Shown: positions 33,754-41,945, counted from the first letter of the stretch. The stretch is DNA of 64,000 nt from JBEIHX01 sp040381075 (GCA_040381075.1 JBEIHX010000008.1:62001-126000); one strand, 5' to 3'. Program-made: numbers and translations. Notes: generated by a model from the sequence alone, not told the origin.

Positions 33754-35531
33754 GCCAGGCTTGCCGGGACGCGCACCGGCATGTCGAGCAGTTGCTGTGC
33801 GAGCCCCTTGGCCAGCGGATCTGCGCGCAGCGAACCTGCGCCGCCGCCGCCGAGGGCGGCGTGCAGGAGAAAATTGAGCGCATCAAAGCCCGGGAGCTCG
33901 AACCGCTCGACGCGCGGCGCTGCGTCTTGATCGAACAGGTGCGCCATGTGCGCCGCAACCGCCTCTGCGGTCAGGTTGGCCCGCAGATAGGGCAGATAGT
34001 CTGGCCGGCGCGCAATGACGCCGATGTTCGCCGTATCTCCCTTGTCGCCAGACCGTGCATAGGCGAGCCGGATGAGTGGGACGGTCACGGTGTCTTCGCC
34101 CAGCAGCGCCGTCGGACCGGCCTCGCAGGAGAGACCGGACGGGTCGCCGACCGGCCCATCCGCCTCCAGCACCGACATCGCGCCGTTCACCGTGATGCGC
34201 GCGGGCGCCTCGCGCCGGTCGATCAGGAAGGAATACACGCCGACGACGGGCGACGGCTGGGGCACGCCGGCGAACCACCCGGTCGAGCCTGGCGACATGG
34301 ACGTTGTGGGGGAGGCGTATTCGCGGATGAACAGCTCGACGCCGGCCCTTTCCTCATGCTCCACGCCGATCTTGCAGACCACTTCACGGGTCGCTCCAGC
34401 GCGTGCATGGGCGCCGTAGCCCGCCTCCGCGCCGAGGTTCTCAATCAGGGTCCGACGATAGTCGCCGAGATTGCGGGCGCGCAGCATGGCCCGTGTTCGC
34501 TCGAGGATTGCCTCAGCCTGGCGCTGCGCCTTGGCGGCGGCGTCAATGCCGATCACCGGCATCACCGCAATGGCGCGCCAGCCGTCCTGGTAGGTCAGGC
34601 ACGCCTTGTAGCGTCCGCTCGGCGCGCGCCCGCGCGCGCCGGTGACTTCGACGCGGTTGCTGGCCGGCTGACGCAGGCGGACATGCCTGAAATCACACGC
34701 CACGTCCGGCAGCAGATAGGCTGAGGGGTCGCCGACCTCATACAGCAGTTGCTCGCCCACAGTCGCCGGCGAGACCAGACCGCCCGTGCCCTCGGGCTTG
34801 GTGACGATGAACCGTCCGTCAGCGAAGCACTCGATGATCGGATAGCCTATGTTGGCCCAGTCCGGCACCTCGCGCCAGTCGGTGAACAGCCCACCGGTCG
34901 CCTGGGCGCCGCACTCGATGATGTGGCCTGCGAGAGAACCCTGGGCAAGGCGATCGAGGTCGTGAGCCGTCCATGCGAATTCGAAAATGAGCGGGCCCAG
35001 CGTCAAGGCGGAATCCACCACCCGCCCGGTGATGACGATGTCTGCGCCGGACGCCAGAGCAGCAGCGATCGGGAAGGCGCCGAGATAGGCGTTTATGCTG
35101 AGCACCTGGCCTGGCCATGGGGCGCCTGAATACATCTCGACAACGCCGCGGCTCGCAAACTCCCCCGCGCGATCAGCCAGGTCATCGCCTTCAACGACGG
35201 CGATTCGGGGAGACAGGCCGAGTTCCCGGCACAGCGCCTCCAGGGCCCTGGCGCAGGACTGCGGGTTCTGGCCGCCGGCGTTGGCGACCACCTTGATCCT
35301 GCGCCGGAGGATCTCGGCGAGGTTTTCCCGCATCGCCACATCGACGAAATCCGCTGCAAAGCCGGCGTTCGGATTGGCCCGCCTGGCGCGCGCAAGAAAC
35401 GTCATGGTGACTTCAGCGAGATAGTCGAAGACAAGATAGTCAACGCCGCCCGCGATCAGCTGCGGGGCAGCGGTGGAAGAATCGTTGATGAACGCGCTGG
35501 CGCCGCCAATGCGCACGACCTTGTCTGACAT
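33750..35531 (-). CDS. AtuA-family (DUF1446) protein
   Basis: AtuA belongs to the acyclic terpene utilisation system of pseudomonads, but many members occur outside it and their role is not settled. The 593-residue protein begins VVRIGGASAFINDS and has GGVDYLVFDYLAEVTM, KVVANAGGQNPQSCARAL, ADIVITGRVVDSALTLGPL and the end motif LAYARSGDKGDTANIGVIARRP, all typical of the family. The ATG at 35531 is preferred to TTG 35543. No other terpene genes are nearby. Confidence 0.9.
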   Translation of the reverse strand: MSDKVVRIGGASAFINDSSTAAPQLIAGGVDYLVFDYLAEVTMTFLARARRANPNAGFAADFVDVAMRENLAEILRRRIKVVANAGGQNPQSCARALEALCRELGLSPRIAVVEGDDLADRAGEFASRGVVEMYSGAPWPGQVLSINAYLGAFPIAAALASGADIVITGRVVDSALTLGPLIFEFAWTAHDLDRLAQGSLAGHIIECGAQATGGLFTDWREVPDWANIGYPIIECFADGRFIVTKPEGTGGLVSPATVGEQLLYEVGDPSAYLLPDVACDFRHVRLRQPASNRVEVTGARGRAPSGRYKACLTYQDGWRAIAVMPVIGIDAAAKAQRQAEAILERTRAMLRARNLGDYRRTLIENLGAEAGYGAHARAGATREVVCKIGVEHEERAGVELFIREYASPTTSMSPGSTGWFAGVPQPSPVVGVYSFLIDRREAPARITVNGAMSVLEADGPVGDPSGLSCEAGPTALLGEDTVTVPLIRLAYARSGDKGDTANIGVIARRPDYLPYLRANLTAEAVAAHMAHLFDQDAAPRVERFELPGFDALNFLLHAALGGGGAGSLRADPLAKGLAQQLLDMPVRVPASLA

Positions 35532-35587
35532 GGTTCCACTCAAGCATCTCCCGGCGGGCGCGCCAAGGCGTCCGCGCCGCCATGCCT

Positions 35588-35630
35588 GAGAAAAAGAAAG
35601 GCGGCGCCCGCATCAGCGGACGCCGCCTGG
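35588..35630 (-). terminator. Rho-independent terminator after hfaB
   Basis: On this strand, ggcggcg (621-627 region) pairs with cgccgcc (600-606 region) across a 14-nt loop, followed by tttcttttt (35591-35599). It lies 31-70 bp after the hfaB stop and ends the hfaAB unit before the AtuA gene. Confidence 0.88.
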
Positions 35631-35657
35631 ACTGCCTGCCAAGACAGCTCCAAACGT

Positions 35658-36662
35658 TTACTCGGTGCGACCCTTGAGCGCGGCGCGCATGTCGGGATCG
35701 CGCTGGGGATGCCAGCGGCGCGCTTCATCGCGGGTCAGGGCGTTGTTGGTCTCAAGATTGTCGTACGCCGGGATGAAATCACCCGTGGCGCCATTTGTCG
35801 CCAGCGGATCGGCCCGAAGCACGCCGGCGCAGGCCGAGGGGCCTGAAGCGCCGTAGAGGTTCGTCATCATTTCCAGCACCGCGCGCTCCACCACTGCGCG
35901 CACCGCGAGCTGAACCGGCTCCTGGGCGCGTCCGCCCACTCCGATGTCGATGACGTTGTCCCCAAAGAAGGTGAACACCCCCGCGCCGACTTCCCGGCCC
36001 AGGATCTGCTTCTGGTAGGAGATGACATCGATCACCTCGAGGCTGCGCGTGTCGACGAGGCGCAGATCCAGACCGATATTCATCACATAGATTTTTGCGT
36101 TGATCCGGCCCTTGGGGTCGCTCGCGTCCACGTCGCCGCCGAAAGCGTCAAGCCCGCTCGAGCGGATGTTGTAATTGAGTTCCGTGACGCCGCCGACAAG
36201 GTAATAGTCCGATCCCGGAACTGACCCGGCCAGGATCTTGCGGTAGTCGGTATCCGCATCGCCGATCAGCTTGTTGTTGGCGTACTTCAATTCAAGTTCC
36301 GACACCGAGGTGTCAAACCGCTCGACCAGCCGGGCGCCTGCCTTGGCGAAGGCGGACATCGCCATGAGGGACGCGCCCTGGGTGATCTTGCGACCGCCTT
36401 CGAAATCTTCTTTTCCGGTATAGTCCAGGATCCGCCCGACGGCGATCCGCGGCGCCGGCGCGTTGGCGGCGCGGGCGTGATCGCCCAGGCAGACAAGGGC
36501 CGGCGTATACGGGGTCGGATTGGCGACCACCGGGGCATTGCCGATCGGTCGGGCGTACAGGCCCGATGGCTGGGCCGACGGAGAGACGGCGCAGCCGACC
36601 AAGGCCAGCGCGCCCAGCATGGCCCCAGCGGAGGCCGGAATGCGGAGGTGGGGACGGTTCAT
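35658..36662 (-). CDS. hfaB: Holdfast anchoring protein HfaB (CsgG-like)
   Basis: HfaB is an outer-membrane, CsgG-like lipoprotein that secretes or anchors the proteins holding the polysaccharide holdfast to the cell. This copy is 334 residues with lipobox LVGC (C24). It has the CsgG-domain stretches IAVGRILDYTGKEDFEGGRKITQGASLM, shown in part as KEDFEGGRKITQG, then GSDYYLVGGVTELNYNI and the IGLDLRLVDTRSLEVIDVISYQKQ region. It follows hfaA by 27 bp and ends at a strong terminator. A plain curli-type CsgG is the alternative, but the neighbour favours HfaB. Confidence 0.88.
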   Translation of the reverse strand: MNRPHLRIPASAGAMLGALALVGCAVSPSAQPSGLYARPIGNAPVVANPTPYTPALVCLGDHARAANAPAPRIAVGRILDYTGKEDFEGGRKITQGASLMAMSAFAKAGARLVERFDTSVSELELKYANNKLIGDADTDYRKILAGSVPGSDYYLVGGVTELNYNIRSSGLDAFGGDVDASDPKGRINAKIYVMNIGLDLRLVDTRSLEVIDVISYQKQILGREVGAGVFTFFGDNVIDIGVGGRAQEPVQLAVRAVVERAVLEMMTNLYGASGPSACAGVLRADPLATNGATGDFIPAYDNLETNNALTRDEARRWHPQRDPDMRAALKGRTE

Positions 36663-36689
36663 GGGCAGCTTCCCTTACAGCTCGGGCCG

Positions 36690-37166
36690 TTAGTTCTGAT
36701 TGGCGATACAGGTCGCCCCGGTGCACGCGGTGATATTGCCGTTGTTGGTCTGGGTGACGTTCAGCACGACGGTGTTCCAGTCGCCCTGGGTGATCACATT
36801 GAGCTGGTTGCCGATCGCCAGGGTCGTTCCAAAACCGCCGAGAGCCGTCGTGTCCTGGCTGATGTCTCCGAAGAGCCCGAGGGTCGCAGGAAGGGTCGAC
36901 AGATCGCCGCCGAGCACAATCCGTCCGTTCACGATCAGGCGGTTGCCCGAGGCGTCGCGCGAATATGCATCGTAGGGGCGGGTTTCCTCGCCATAGGCGA
37001 AGCCGTAGGGACGCTCGAAAGCAGCGTTTGACTCCTGCGCGGATGCGTCCTGCGCGGTGACGACCGCCGCCGCCGTAAGCGCGACGGCCGCGAGCAGGAA
37101 GCTCACCGTCGGCAGCGGCGGCGCCGGGTCAAGCTGAATACTCATAAGGCGCTGCAACAGGTTCAT
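36690..37166 (-). CDS. hfaA: Holdfast anchoring protein HfaA
   Basis: HfaA is a small surface protein, reported to form amyloid-like, heat-stable assemblies, that anchors the holdfast with HfaB and HfaD. The 158-residue protein has a signal-like N-terminus (hydrophobic about 22-38, ending QDASAQ) and FERPYGFAYGEETRPYDAYSRDASGNRL, quoted here only as RPYDAYSRDASGNRLIVNG. The C-terminal half is Asn/Thr/Gly-rich (NVITQGDWNTVVLNVTQ), like curlin-type repeats. Identification rests on these features and on the adjacent hfaB. The ATG at 37166 follows caggaaa. Confidence 0.82.
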   Translation of the reverse strand: MNLLQRLMSIQLDPAPPLPTVSFLLAAVALTAAAVVTAQDASAQESNAAFERPYGFAYGEETRPYDAYSRDASGNRLIVNGRIVLGGDLSTLPATLGLFGDISQDTTALGGFGTTLAIGNQLNVITQGDWNTVVLNVTQTNNGNITACTGATCIANQN

Positions 37167-37515
37167 GGTCCGTTTCCTGATCCCGAGGCTGATCAGCGCA
37201 AACGCAAGCGACGGGGCAGCCGGGCGCGCGACCGTCGCGCCTTGTGTCCGCCGCGGGCGATGCGCCCGCCTGGCCCGAGCGCCTCACCGTCCTTGATGCA
37301 CGGTAAAAAGCCAAAGCCATCACATTGATTTACCTGGCGTTATCCACAATCACCGCCGCTTGCGGCAGAGCGCGGGACAGGCCAAGCTCTCACTGTCAGG
37401 AGAGCAAACACGAAAATAGAAAATATTCGCTGAACACCGCCTCAGCCTGACATGATTGCAAAGGGCGGGCGCCCGGCAGGGCGGCGCGTCGGTTCGCCCT
37501 GCTGCAAGCCCAAGG
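37167..37515. other. Divergent upstream region between hfaA and the isomerase gene
   Basis: This 349-bp gap carries the divergent promoters of hfaA and the DsbA-like isomerase gene. It has a locally AT-rich stretch (about 37300-37430) and a perfect DnaA-box 9-mer at 37340-37348. No CtrA box of the TTAA-N7-TTAA form and no sigma-54 site was seen. Confidence 0.6.
37340..37348 (+). promoter_or_regulatory. DnaA-box 9-mer upstream of hfaA
   Basis: The sequence ttatccaca is a perfect DnaA box. It lies about 175 bp upstream of the hfaA start and 168 bp upstream of the isomerase start. Only one box is seen, so it is not an origin. It could be a transcriptional DnaA site or a chance match. Confidence 0.4.
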
Positions 37516-38172
37516 ATGTCTGACATGTCACCGCAGATGACCGCACAGCCGGCAAGACCGCGATTGGAGTTCTTTTTCGATTGCTCAAGTCCGTGGACAT
37601 TTCTGGCGTTCAGCCAGATCGAAGCGCTCGCCGCACGCGCCGGGGCCGAGTTGATATGGCGGCCTGTGCTGGTGGGAGGCGTGTTCAACGCGGTGAACGA
37701 CACGGTCTACGCCTCACGGGCCAATCCCAATCCGGTCAAGGCGCGCTATTATGTCAAGGACCTCCAGGACTGGGCGCGCCTTGCCGGCGTGCGCATCGGC
37801 GAGCCGCCGGTGTTTCCGGTCAACGCGGTGCGTGCCATGCGCATGACCTACTGGGCGCTCGATCATGGAGCTTTGCCGGCTTTCGCCCTGGCCGTTTTTG
37901 AGGCCTATTGGAGCCGACTGGAGGACATCTCAGAGCCTGAAACGCTGGCGCGGTGTGCGCGCGAGGCGGGTCTCAATCCGGCGGATGGCCTTGCGTATGC
38001 GCAGACGCCCGAGGCGAAGGGACGGCTGCGCTCGGCCACGGACGAGCTTGTAGCGCGCGGCGGCTTCGGGTCGCCCACAATGTTCGTAAATGGGGACGAC
38101 ATGTATTTTGGAAATGACCGTTTGATCCTGGTGGAGGCGGCGCTTCGCGGCGGCGCGCACACGGACCGGTGA
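37516..38172 (+). CDS. DsbA-like 2-hydroxychromene-2-carboxylate isomerase family
   Basis: This 218-residue protein of the thioredoxin-fold kappa-GST/HCCA isomerase branch has LEFFFDCSSPWTFLAFSQIEAL, with the SSPW motif that binds glutathione, and the C-terminal GGFGSPTMFVNGDDMYFGNDRL. Such enzymes isomerise ring-cleavage products of naphthalene breakdown or act as glutathione transferases; no aromatic-degradation genes are nearby. Starts at 37516, 37525 or 37543 are possible. The next gene overlaps its stop by 4 bp. Confidence 0.87.
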   Translation: MSDMSPQMTAQPARPRLEFFFDCSSPWTFLAFSQIEALAARAGAELIWRPVLVGGVFNAVNDTVYASRANPNPVKARYYVKDLQDWARLAGVRIGEPPVFPVNAVRAMRMTYWALDHGALPAFALAVFEAYWSRLEDISEPETLARCAREAGLNPADGLAYAQTPEAKGRLRSATDELVARGGFGSPTMFVNGDDMYFGNDRLILVEAALRGGAHTDR

Positions 38173-38852
38173 GCGGCCTGCGCATCCTTGGCGGTTCGCC
38201 GGTCGCAGCGGTCCTGGCTGTCGCGATGGCGGCGATGTTCGTTCTGCGCCTGCTGCCGTTTCCCACGGCGGTCGAGCAGATCTACGCCACCGCCACTCTT
38301 TATGCGGTGCAGTCGAGCCCCCTGCCCTACTCACCGGCGAGTCTGGTCCTGCATCCTTTCGTGCATCTTGAGTCGAACGTGCTGATGCTGAACGATCCGT
38401 TCCGCCCGGAGCTGTTTCTGATCGGCGCGACGATGGTTGGCGTCGATGCCGTCCTGGTGTTCGTCACCGGGTCCCTGGTGGCGCAGATGGCGCGACGCGG
38501 CCCCCTCGGGGGAGGCGCGACGCCGCTGGTGTTTTTCACCTCCGCCGCTGCAGGCGGTCAATTGCTGGTCTGGACCAGCCTCGACCGGGAGGTGCTCGCC
38601 TATGGCGGCGCGGCGCCGATCTGCGGCCTCCTGGCCGCGTTCATCGTGCTTGCCGAGCGTGCGCCCCCGACGGGTCCGGCGCGCCGCTTTCTTCCCGCCG
38701 CCACGGTTATGCTGATAGCCGGCATCAGCCTGCCGCTGCTGGTCGACCTTCTGCGTCTGTATGAACGCCACTCGCCCTGGCAGCTCGCTCTGGGCGGCGC
38801 GGCGGCCGGTTTCATCATCGCGCCGTTGATCGCGCCGCGCGGGGACGACTGA
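38169..38852 (+). CDS. Rhomboid-like membrane protein, active site apparently lost
   Basis: The 227-residue protein has about six hydrophobic spans. The segment LVLHPFVHLESNVLML resembles the HxxxHxxxN motif of rhomboid TM2, and GGAAPICGLLAAF sits where rhomboid proteases have the GxSG serine motif. Here the serine is replaced (GAAP), and the TM6 histidine (usual HxxG) is not seen in LALGGAAAGFIIAPL. If it is rhomboid, it should be an inactive pseudoprotease. It starts with GTG at 38169, overlapping the isomerase stop by 4 bp. The family call is tentative; a generic membrane protein is the alternative. Confidence 0.6.
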   Translation: MSGLRILGGSPVAAVLAVAMAAMFVLRLLPFPTAVEQIYATATLYAVQSSPLPYSPASLVLHPFVHLESNVLMLNDPFRPELFLIGATMVGVDAVLVFVTGSLVAQMARRGPLGGGATPLVFFTSAAAGGQLLVWTSLDREVLAYGGAAPICGLLAAFIVLAERAPPTGPARRFLPAATVMLIAGISLPLLVDLLRLYERHSPWQLALGGAAAGFIIAPLIAPRGDD

Positions 38853-38960
38853 GCCGGGGCGAATACTCTGCCTCTGCCGCCGATAGCCTGGATCTGATGC
38901 GCCAGAGGCTGAGCGCCGGGCGTGATGCGCCTGGATGGGGGCGGGGTGGGGCGCCATGAA

Positions 38961-39025
38961 GGAGCGCCGGGATGGAGCGCCGGGATGGAGCGCTGGGATG
39001 GAGCGCTGGGATGGAGCGCTGGAGT
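38961..39025. repeat. 13-bp tandem array, 5 copies
   Basis: Five units of ggagcgccgggat (the last three ggagcgctgggat-like) lie 74 bp upstream of the GNAT gene at 39099, in the 246-bp gap after the rhomboid-like gene. The 13-bp unit shifts frame every copy. Repeated ggag could serve as ribosome-site-like sequence, but the nearest copy is too far from the start codon. Confidence 0.95.
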
Positions 39026-39098
39026 GGGGAGCCGGGGGGCGGGACCGCCCCGGGGCGTGCAGCTGGAAATCCGTGCGCGGATGGGTTAGCATCGCGCC

Positions 39099-39602
39099 AT
39101 GCAAACGGTCCTCGCCAGCGCGCCTGCAGTTTTTCGACCAGCCGAGGCAGCGCATCTGAAAGCCATTGTGGCGCTCCTCGCCGATGATGCGATCGGCGCC
39201 TTGCGGGAGACGCCGTTCGATCTTGCCCCCTATGAAGCGGCCTGGGAGCGCATCAGCGCGGACCCAAATACGACGGTCTACGTTGCGCTCGAGGGCGAGG
39301 CTGTGATCGGCACGTTCCAGCTCACCCTAATCCCATGCCTCGCCCTGCAGGGGGCGACGCGGGGCGAAATCGAAGCTGTTCGGGTGGGTCCTCGCCGCCG
39401 GCGCAGGGGGCTCGGCGAGGCCATGATCCGGTTCGCGATCGCCGAGGCGCGTCGGCGCGGCGCGCGGATCATGCAGCTGACGTCCAACAAGGCCCGGATG
39501 GACGCGCATCGGTTCTATGAGCGGCTCGGCTTCCAGGCCAGTCATGAGGGTTACAAGCTGACCATAGATGACGATGAACGCACGGCGCCCGACATCGCGT
39601 AG
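39099..39602 (+). CDS. GNAT-family N-acetyltransferase
   Basis: The 167-residue cytosolic protein has the acetyl-CoA motif VRVGPRRRRRGLGEAMIRFA (RxxGLG type) at about 93-112, and the C-terminal DAHRFYERLGFQASHEGYKL typical of GNATs. The substrate is unknown. It is flanked by two different tandem arrays: one upstream, and one beginning one base after its stop codon. Confidence 0.92.
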   Translation: MQTVLASAPAVFRPAEAAHLKAIVALLADDAIGALRETPFDLAPYEAAWERISADPNTTVYVALEGEAVIGTFQLTLIPCLALQGATRGEIEAVRVGPRRRRRGLGEAMIRFAIAEARRRGARIMQLTSNKARMDAHRFYERLGFQASHEGYKLTIDDDERTAPDIA

Positions 39603-39704
39603 CGGTCAGCACAGGCTGGCAGTCAGCACAGCTTCGCAGTCAACACAGCCTGGCGGTCAACACAGCCTGGCGGTCAACACAGCCTGGCGGTCAAGACGGG
39701 CAAG
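39603..39704. repeat. 17-bp tandem array, 6 copies, directly after a stop codon
   Basis: Six units of cggtcaacacagcctgg. Units 4 and 5 are identical (39654-39687); the outer units diverge (cggtcagcacaggctgg first, cggtcaagacgggcaag last). The array begins immediately after the TAG of the GNAT gene and lies between two convergent genes. The rest of the gap to 39814 has nothing recognisable. Confidence 0.97.
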
Positions 39705-39814
39705 CGATGCACACGACAGGGCCGCACGGCAGAAACGCGGTGCGCCGAACGCAGGGGCACGCTCCGATGGGGGGATGATCGGTCCCTGCCGACACGCCCG
39801 GCGTCGGCGTCGCC

Positions 39815-41296
39815 CTAATCGATGACGTAATACGCTCCGCCCGAGGGCGCCGACACCGGCTTGAGCCCTCTTTGGGCGGCGGGACGTCCCGTCGAGATCA
39901 GCGTCCGCAGGTCGGTCAGCACATCCTTTTCGCTGGCGAAATAGCTGTGTTCGAGATCAAACACCGCAGTTGTGACGTTGGAGGCATCAACTGTGGTAAT
40001 GCCTGGCGCGACGATAATCGAGGCCCCGGCGTCGCCAGCCCTCGGAAATCCATTATAGCTCTTGGAAGCCTGCAGCGCCTTGTCATTGGCGGAGGCGTAC
40101 AGGGTCACCTGCTGGCCCGCTCCGCGCATGCGCCGCGCGAGATCGAGAAACACTTCGCGATCGATATCGGGGGCGGTCAGCACGATCTGGTTGAACAGCG
40201 GCGCCGTCTGCTGCGAACGGCTCGCCGCCATCCGGGCCAGGGCGTTGACCAGCGCCTTGTTGCCCATCGAGTGGGCGATCAGATGAATTCGCCGGGCGCC
40301 GGTGCGGGCGGCGACTTCCTTCAGGAATGCTTCAAGACGCGGCTCAGTGCGGGCCGACAGCGTGACGTCGCGATTGTATCCGAACAGGGAGAGTTCCGCC
40401 TGACTGGGCCACGAGTAGAAAATCGGCGCGCCGTCAAAGCGCAGGTCCTTGTACAGCTGGGCTGTTCGCCGTGCGGCGTCCTCAAAGCTTGTGTTGAACC
40501 CATGCACGAAGACAAAGGCCTGCTTTTCCTGGGACCTGGACACGACGTCGCACAACCGCTGATAAAACACATCCCGCGTCATCAACGTGTATCCCTGGTA
40601 CGTCACGTGTTTCTCAGGGTCGGCGTTGAATTCGAAACGCCACCATTGCGGACTTTCCAGCTCGCCCTCCTGGTGGCCGGGGGGGATCGTGACGTCGACG
40701 AGGCCGTAGTAGAGACCGGTGGCCTCGGAACGGCCGAACACGCGCGCGCCGCGAACCGTCTCCAACGCGCGATCCGTCCCGAAGTACACCGTGACCTTCT
40801 GGATCCTCTCCGGCTCGCCCGGGGCCGGCGGCGGGGCAGGCGGGGCCTCGGGCACAGGCGCAGGAGCGGGGGCGATGGGACGACCAGGGTAAGTCGGCGG
40901 CGGGCTTCGGGAGGGCTGGCGCTCCTCGACTGGCGGCGCGAATGTGTTGGCTTCGCCGCCTTCAGTCTCCGGCGGCTCGGCCATGGCGTAGTTCTCGCGT
41001 TCCTGCTCTGCCCCACCCTCGTCGGGACCGCCGCCTGCCTGGGGCGTCTCGGCCTGGGGCGTCTCGGCCTGAGGCGTCTCTGGCTCGCTGGGGGGCTGTT
41101 GCGCGCCTGATGTTTCATCCGGCCCTGCGGCTTCCGCCAGCGGCTTCTCGGGCAAAGCCGACTCCTGCACGCCGGTGGTCTGGGGCGCGGACGGCGACGG
41201 CGCCTGGGCCTTCTGAACGCCGCAGGCGGCGAGCAGGACGGCGAAAATCACGCCTGCCGCACCGGCTGCTCCCCGTCGCCGCACATGCCCGCCCAT
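39815..41296 (-). CDS. Lipoprotein with DUF900 alpha/beta-hydrolase domain
   Basis: This envelope lipoprotein (lipobox LLAAC, C25) has a long Pro/Glu-rich linker (about 26-165) and a C-terminal esterase/lipase-like domain of about 320 residues. The domain has VTVYFGTDRA, VFVHGFNTSFEDAARRTAQL and the nucleophile elbow AHSMGNKALVNAL, so a catalytic Ser is present; a later Asp (TAPDIDREVF) and His (DLEHSYFAS) complete a triad. The linker contains three 15-bp duplications (ETPQA repeats). The substrate is unknown. Confidence 0.88.
   Translation of the reverse strand: MGGHVRRRGAAGAAGVIFAVLLAACGVQKAQAPSPSAPQTTGVQESALPEKPLAEAAGPDETSGAQQPPSEPETPQAETPQAETPQAGGGPDEGGAEQERENYAMAEPPETEGGEANTFAPPVEERQPSRSPPPTYPGRPIAPAPAPVPEAPPAPPPAPGEPERIQKVTVYFGTDRALETVRGARVFGRSEATGLYYGLVDVTIPPGHQEGELESPQWWRFEFNADPEKHVTYQGYTLMTRDVFYQRLCDVVSRSQEKQAFVFVHGFNTSFEDAARRTAQLYKDLRFDGAPIFYSWPSQAELSLFGYNRDVTLSARTEPRLEAFLKEVAARTGARRIHLIAHSMGNKALVNALARMAASRSQQTAPLFNQIVLTAPDIDREVFLDLARRMRGAGQQVTLYASANDKALQASKSYNGFPRAGDAGASIIVAPGITTVDASNVTTAVFDLEHSYFASEKDVLTDLRTLISTGRPAAQRGLKPVSAPSGGAYYVID
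41039..41083. repeat. 15-bp tandem array, 3 copies, in the lipoprotein linker
   Basis: Three units of ctggggcgtctcggc (third ctgaggcgtctctgg) encode ETPQA repeats on the minus strand inside the flexible linker. In-frame expansion here would only lengthen the linker. Confidence 0.92.
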
Positions 41297-41420
41297 CGTC
41301 TCTCTCCCGACGCAGCCCTCAAACCTTCAGCATAGCGCCGCTGTGCGTCGATATGAAGGCTCGCACAAGCCCATATTCCGGATGACGCGATAGGCTGAGC
41401 GCGTCGCAGGCGCCCCCCAG

Positions 41421-41469
41421 GCGCTGGGCGCTGGGCGCTGGGCTCTGGGCTCTGGGCTCTGGGCGCTGG
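41421..41469. repeat. 7-bp tandem array, 7 copies
   Basis: Seven units: three gcgctgg, three gctctgg, one gcgctgg. It is the first of three unrelated arrays in the 492-bp gap 41297-41788 between the DUF900 gene and tRNA-Thr. Confidence 0.95.
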
Positions 41470-41535
41470 CCTGTGGCGGTCCCATTGATGGCGGGTCCAG
41501 GGGCCGCTCCTGCGGGCGACGCCCTGAAGGAGAAA

Positions 41536-41621
41536 GGCCCCGGAAGAACAGGTCCGGAAGAACAGGCCCGGCAGAACAGGCCCGGCAGAACAGGTCCACG
41601 AGAACAGGGTCCCGGACAACA
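41536..41621. repeat. 14/15-bp tandem array, 6 copies
   Basis: Six units based on ggcccggcagaaca. Two central copies are identical (41565-41592); the first and last have 15 bp. It is the second array in the DUF900-tRNA-Thr gap; a degraded seventh unit follows to about 41632. Confidence 0.94.
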
Positions 41622-41680
41622 GGTCGGGAGAAAGGGGCGACAAACACGAACCAGGCTGACGGCGCCCCGCCACGGCGACA

Positions 41681-41755
41681 CGCCAACCGGGACTTCGCCA
41701 ACCGGGACTTCGCCGAGCGGAACTTCGCCGAGCGGGACTGTGCCGAGCGGGCGTT
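41681..41755. repeat. 15-bp tandem array, 5 copies
   Basis: Five units: two cgccaaccgggactt, then cgccgagcggaactt, cgccgagcgggactg and tgccgagcgggcgtt. It is the third array in this gap and ends 34 bp from the 3' end of tRNA-Thr. No gene is seen in the gap. Confidence 0.95.
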
Positions 41756-41788
41756 TCCTGGGGGAACTGTGCTGAGCGGAGGCAGACC

Positions 41789-41863
41789 TGGTGCCGATGG
41801 CGGGAATTGAACCCGCGACCTACCCCTTACCAAGGGGTTGCGCTACCACTACGCTACATCGGC
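41789..41863 (-). tRNA. tRNA-Thr (GGT)
   Basis: A complete cloverleaf with encoded CCA (75 nt): acceptor gccgatg pairs with catcggc, anticodon stem acccc/ggggt encloses loop ttggtaa with anticodon GGT, and the T arm is cgggttcaattcccg. It reads ACC/ACT threonine codons. Confidence 0.98.
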
Positions 41864-41945
41864 GCGCCAGGAAGAGCGTGCCTATAGCGAAGGCCGCGGA
41901 CGATGGAAAGACTGTCGCTGCGCGCGAGGAAGGTGGATCGCAGCC

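Noticed and set aside
37340..37348. Origin of replication suggested by a DnaA box
   Set aside because: There is a single box, with no cluster, AT-rich unwinding element or dnaA-type gene context.
41421..41755. Possible CRISPR array
   Set aside because: Units are 7-15 bp and contiguous, with no spacers, no 23-40 bp repeat and no cas gene in the window.
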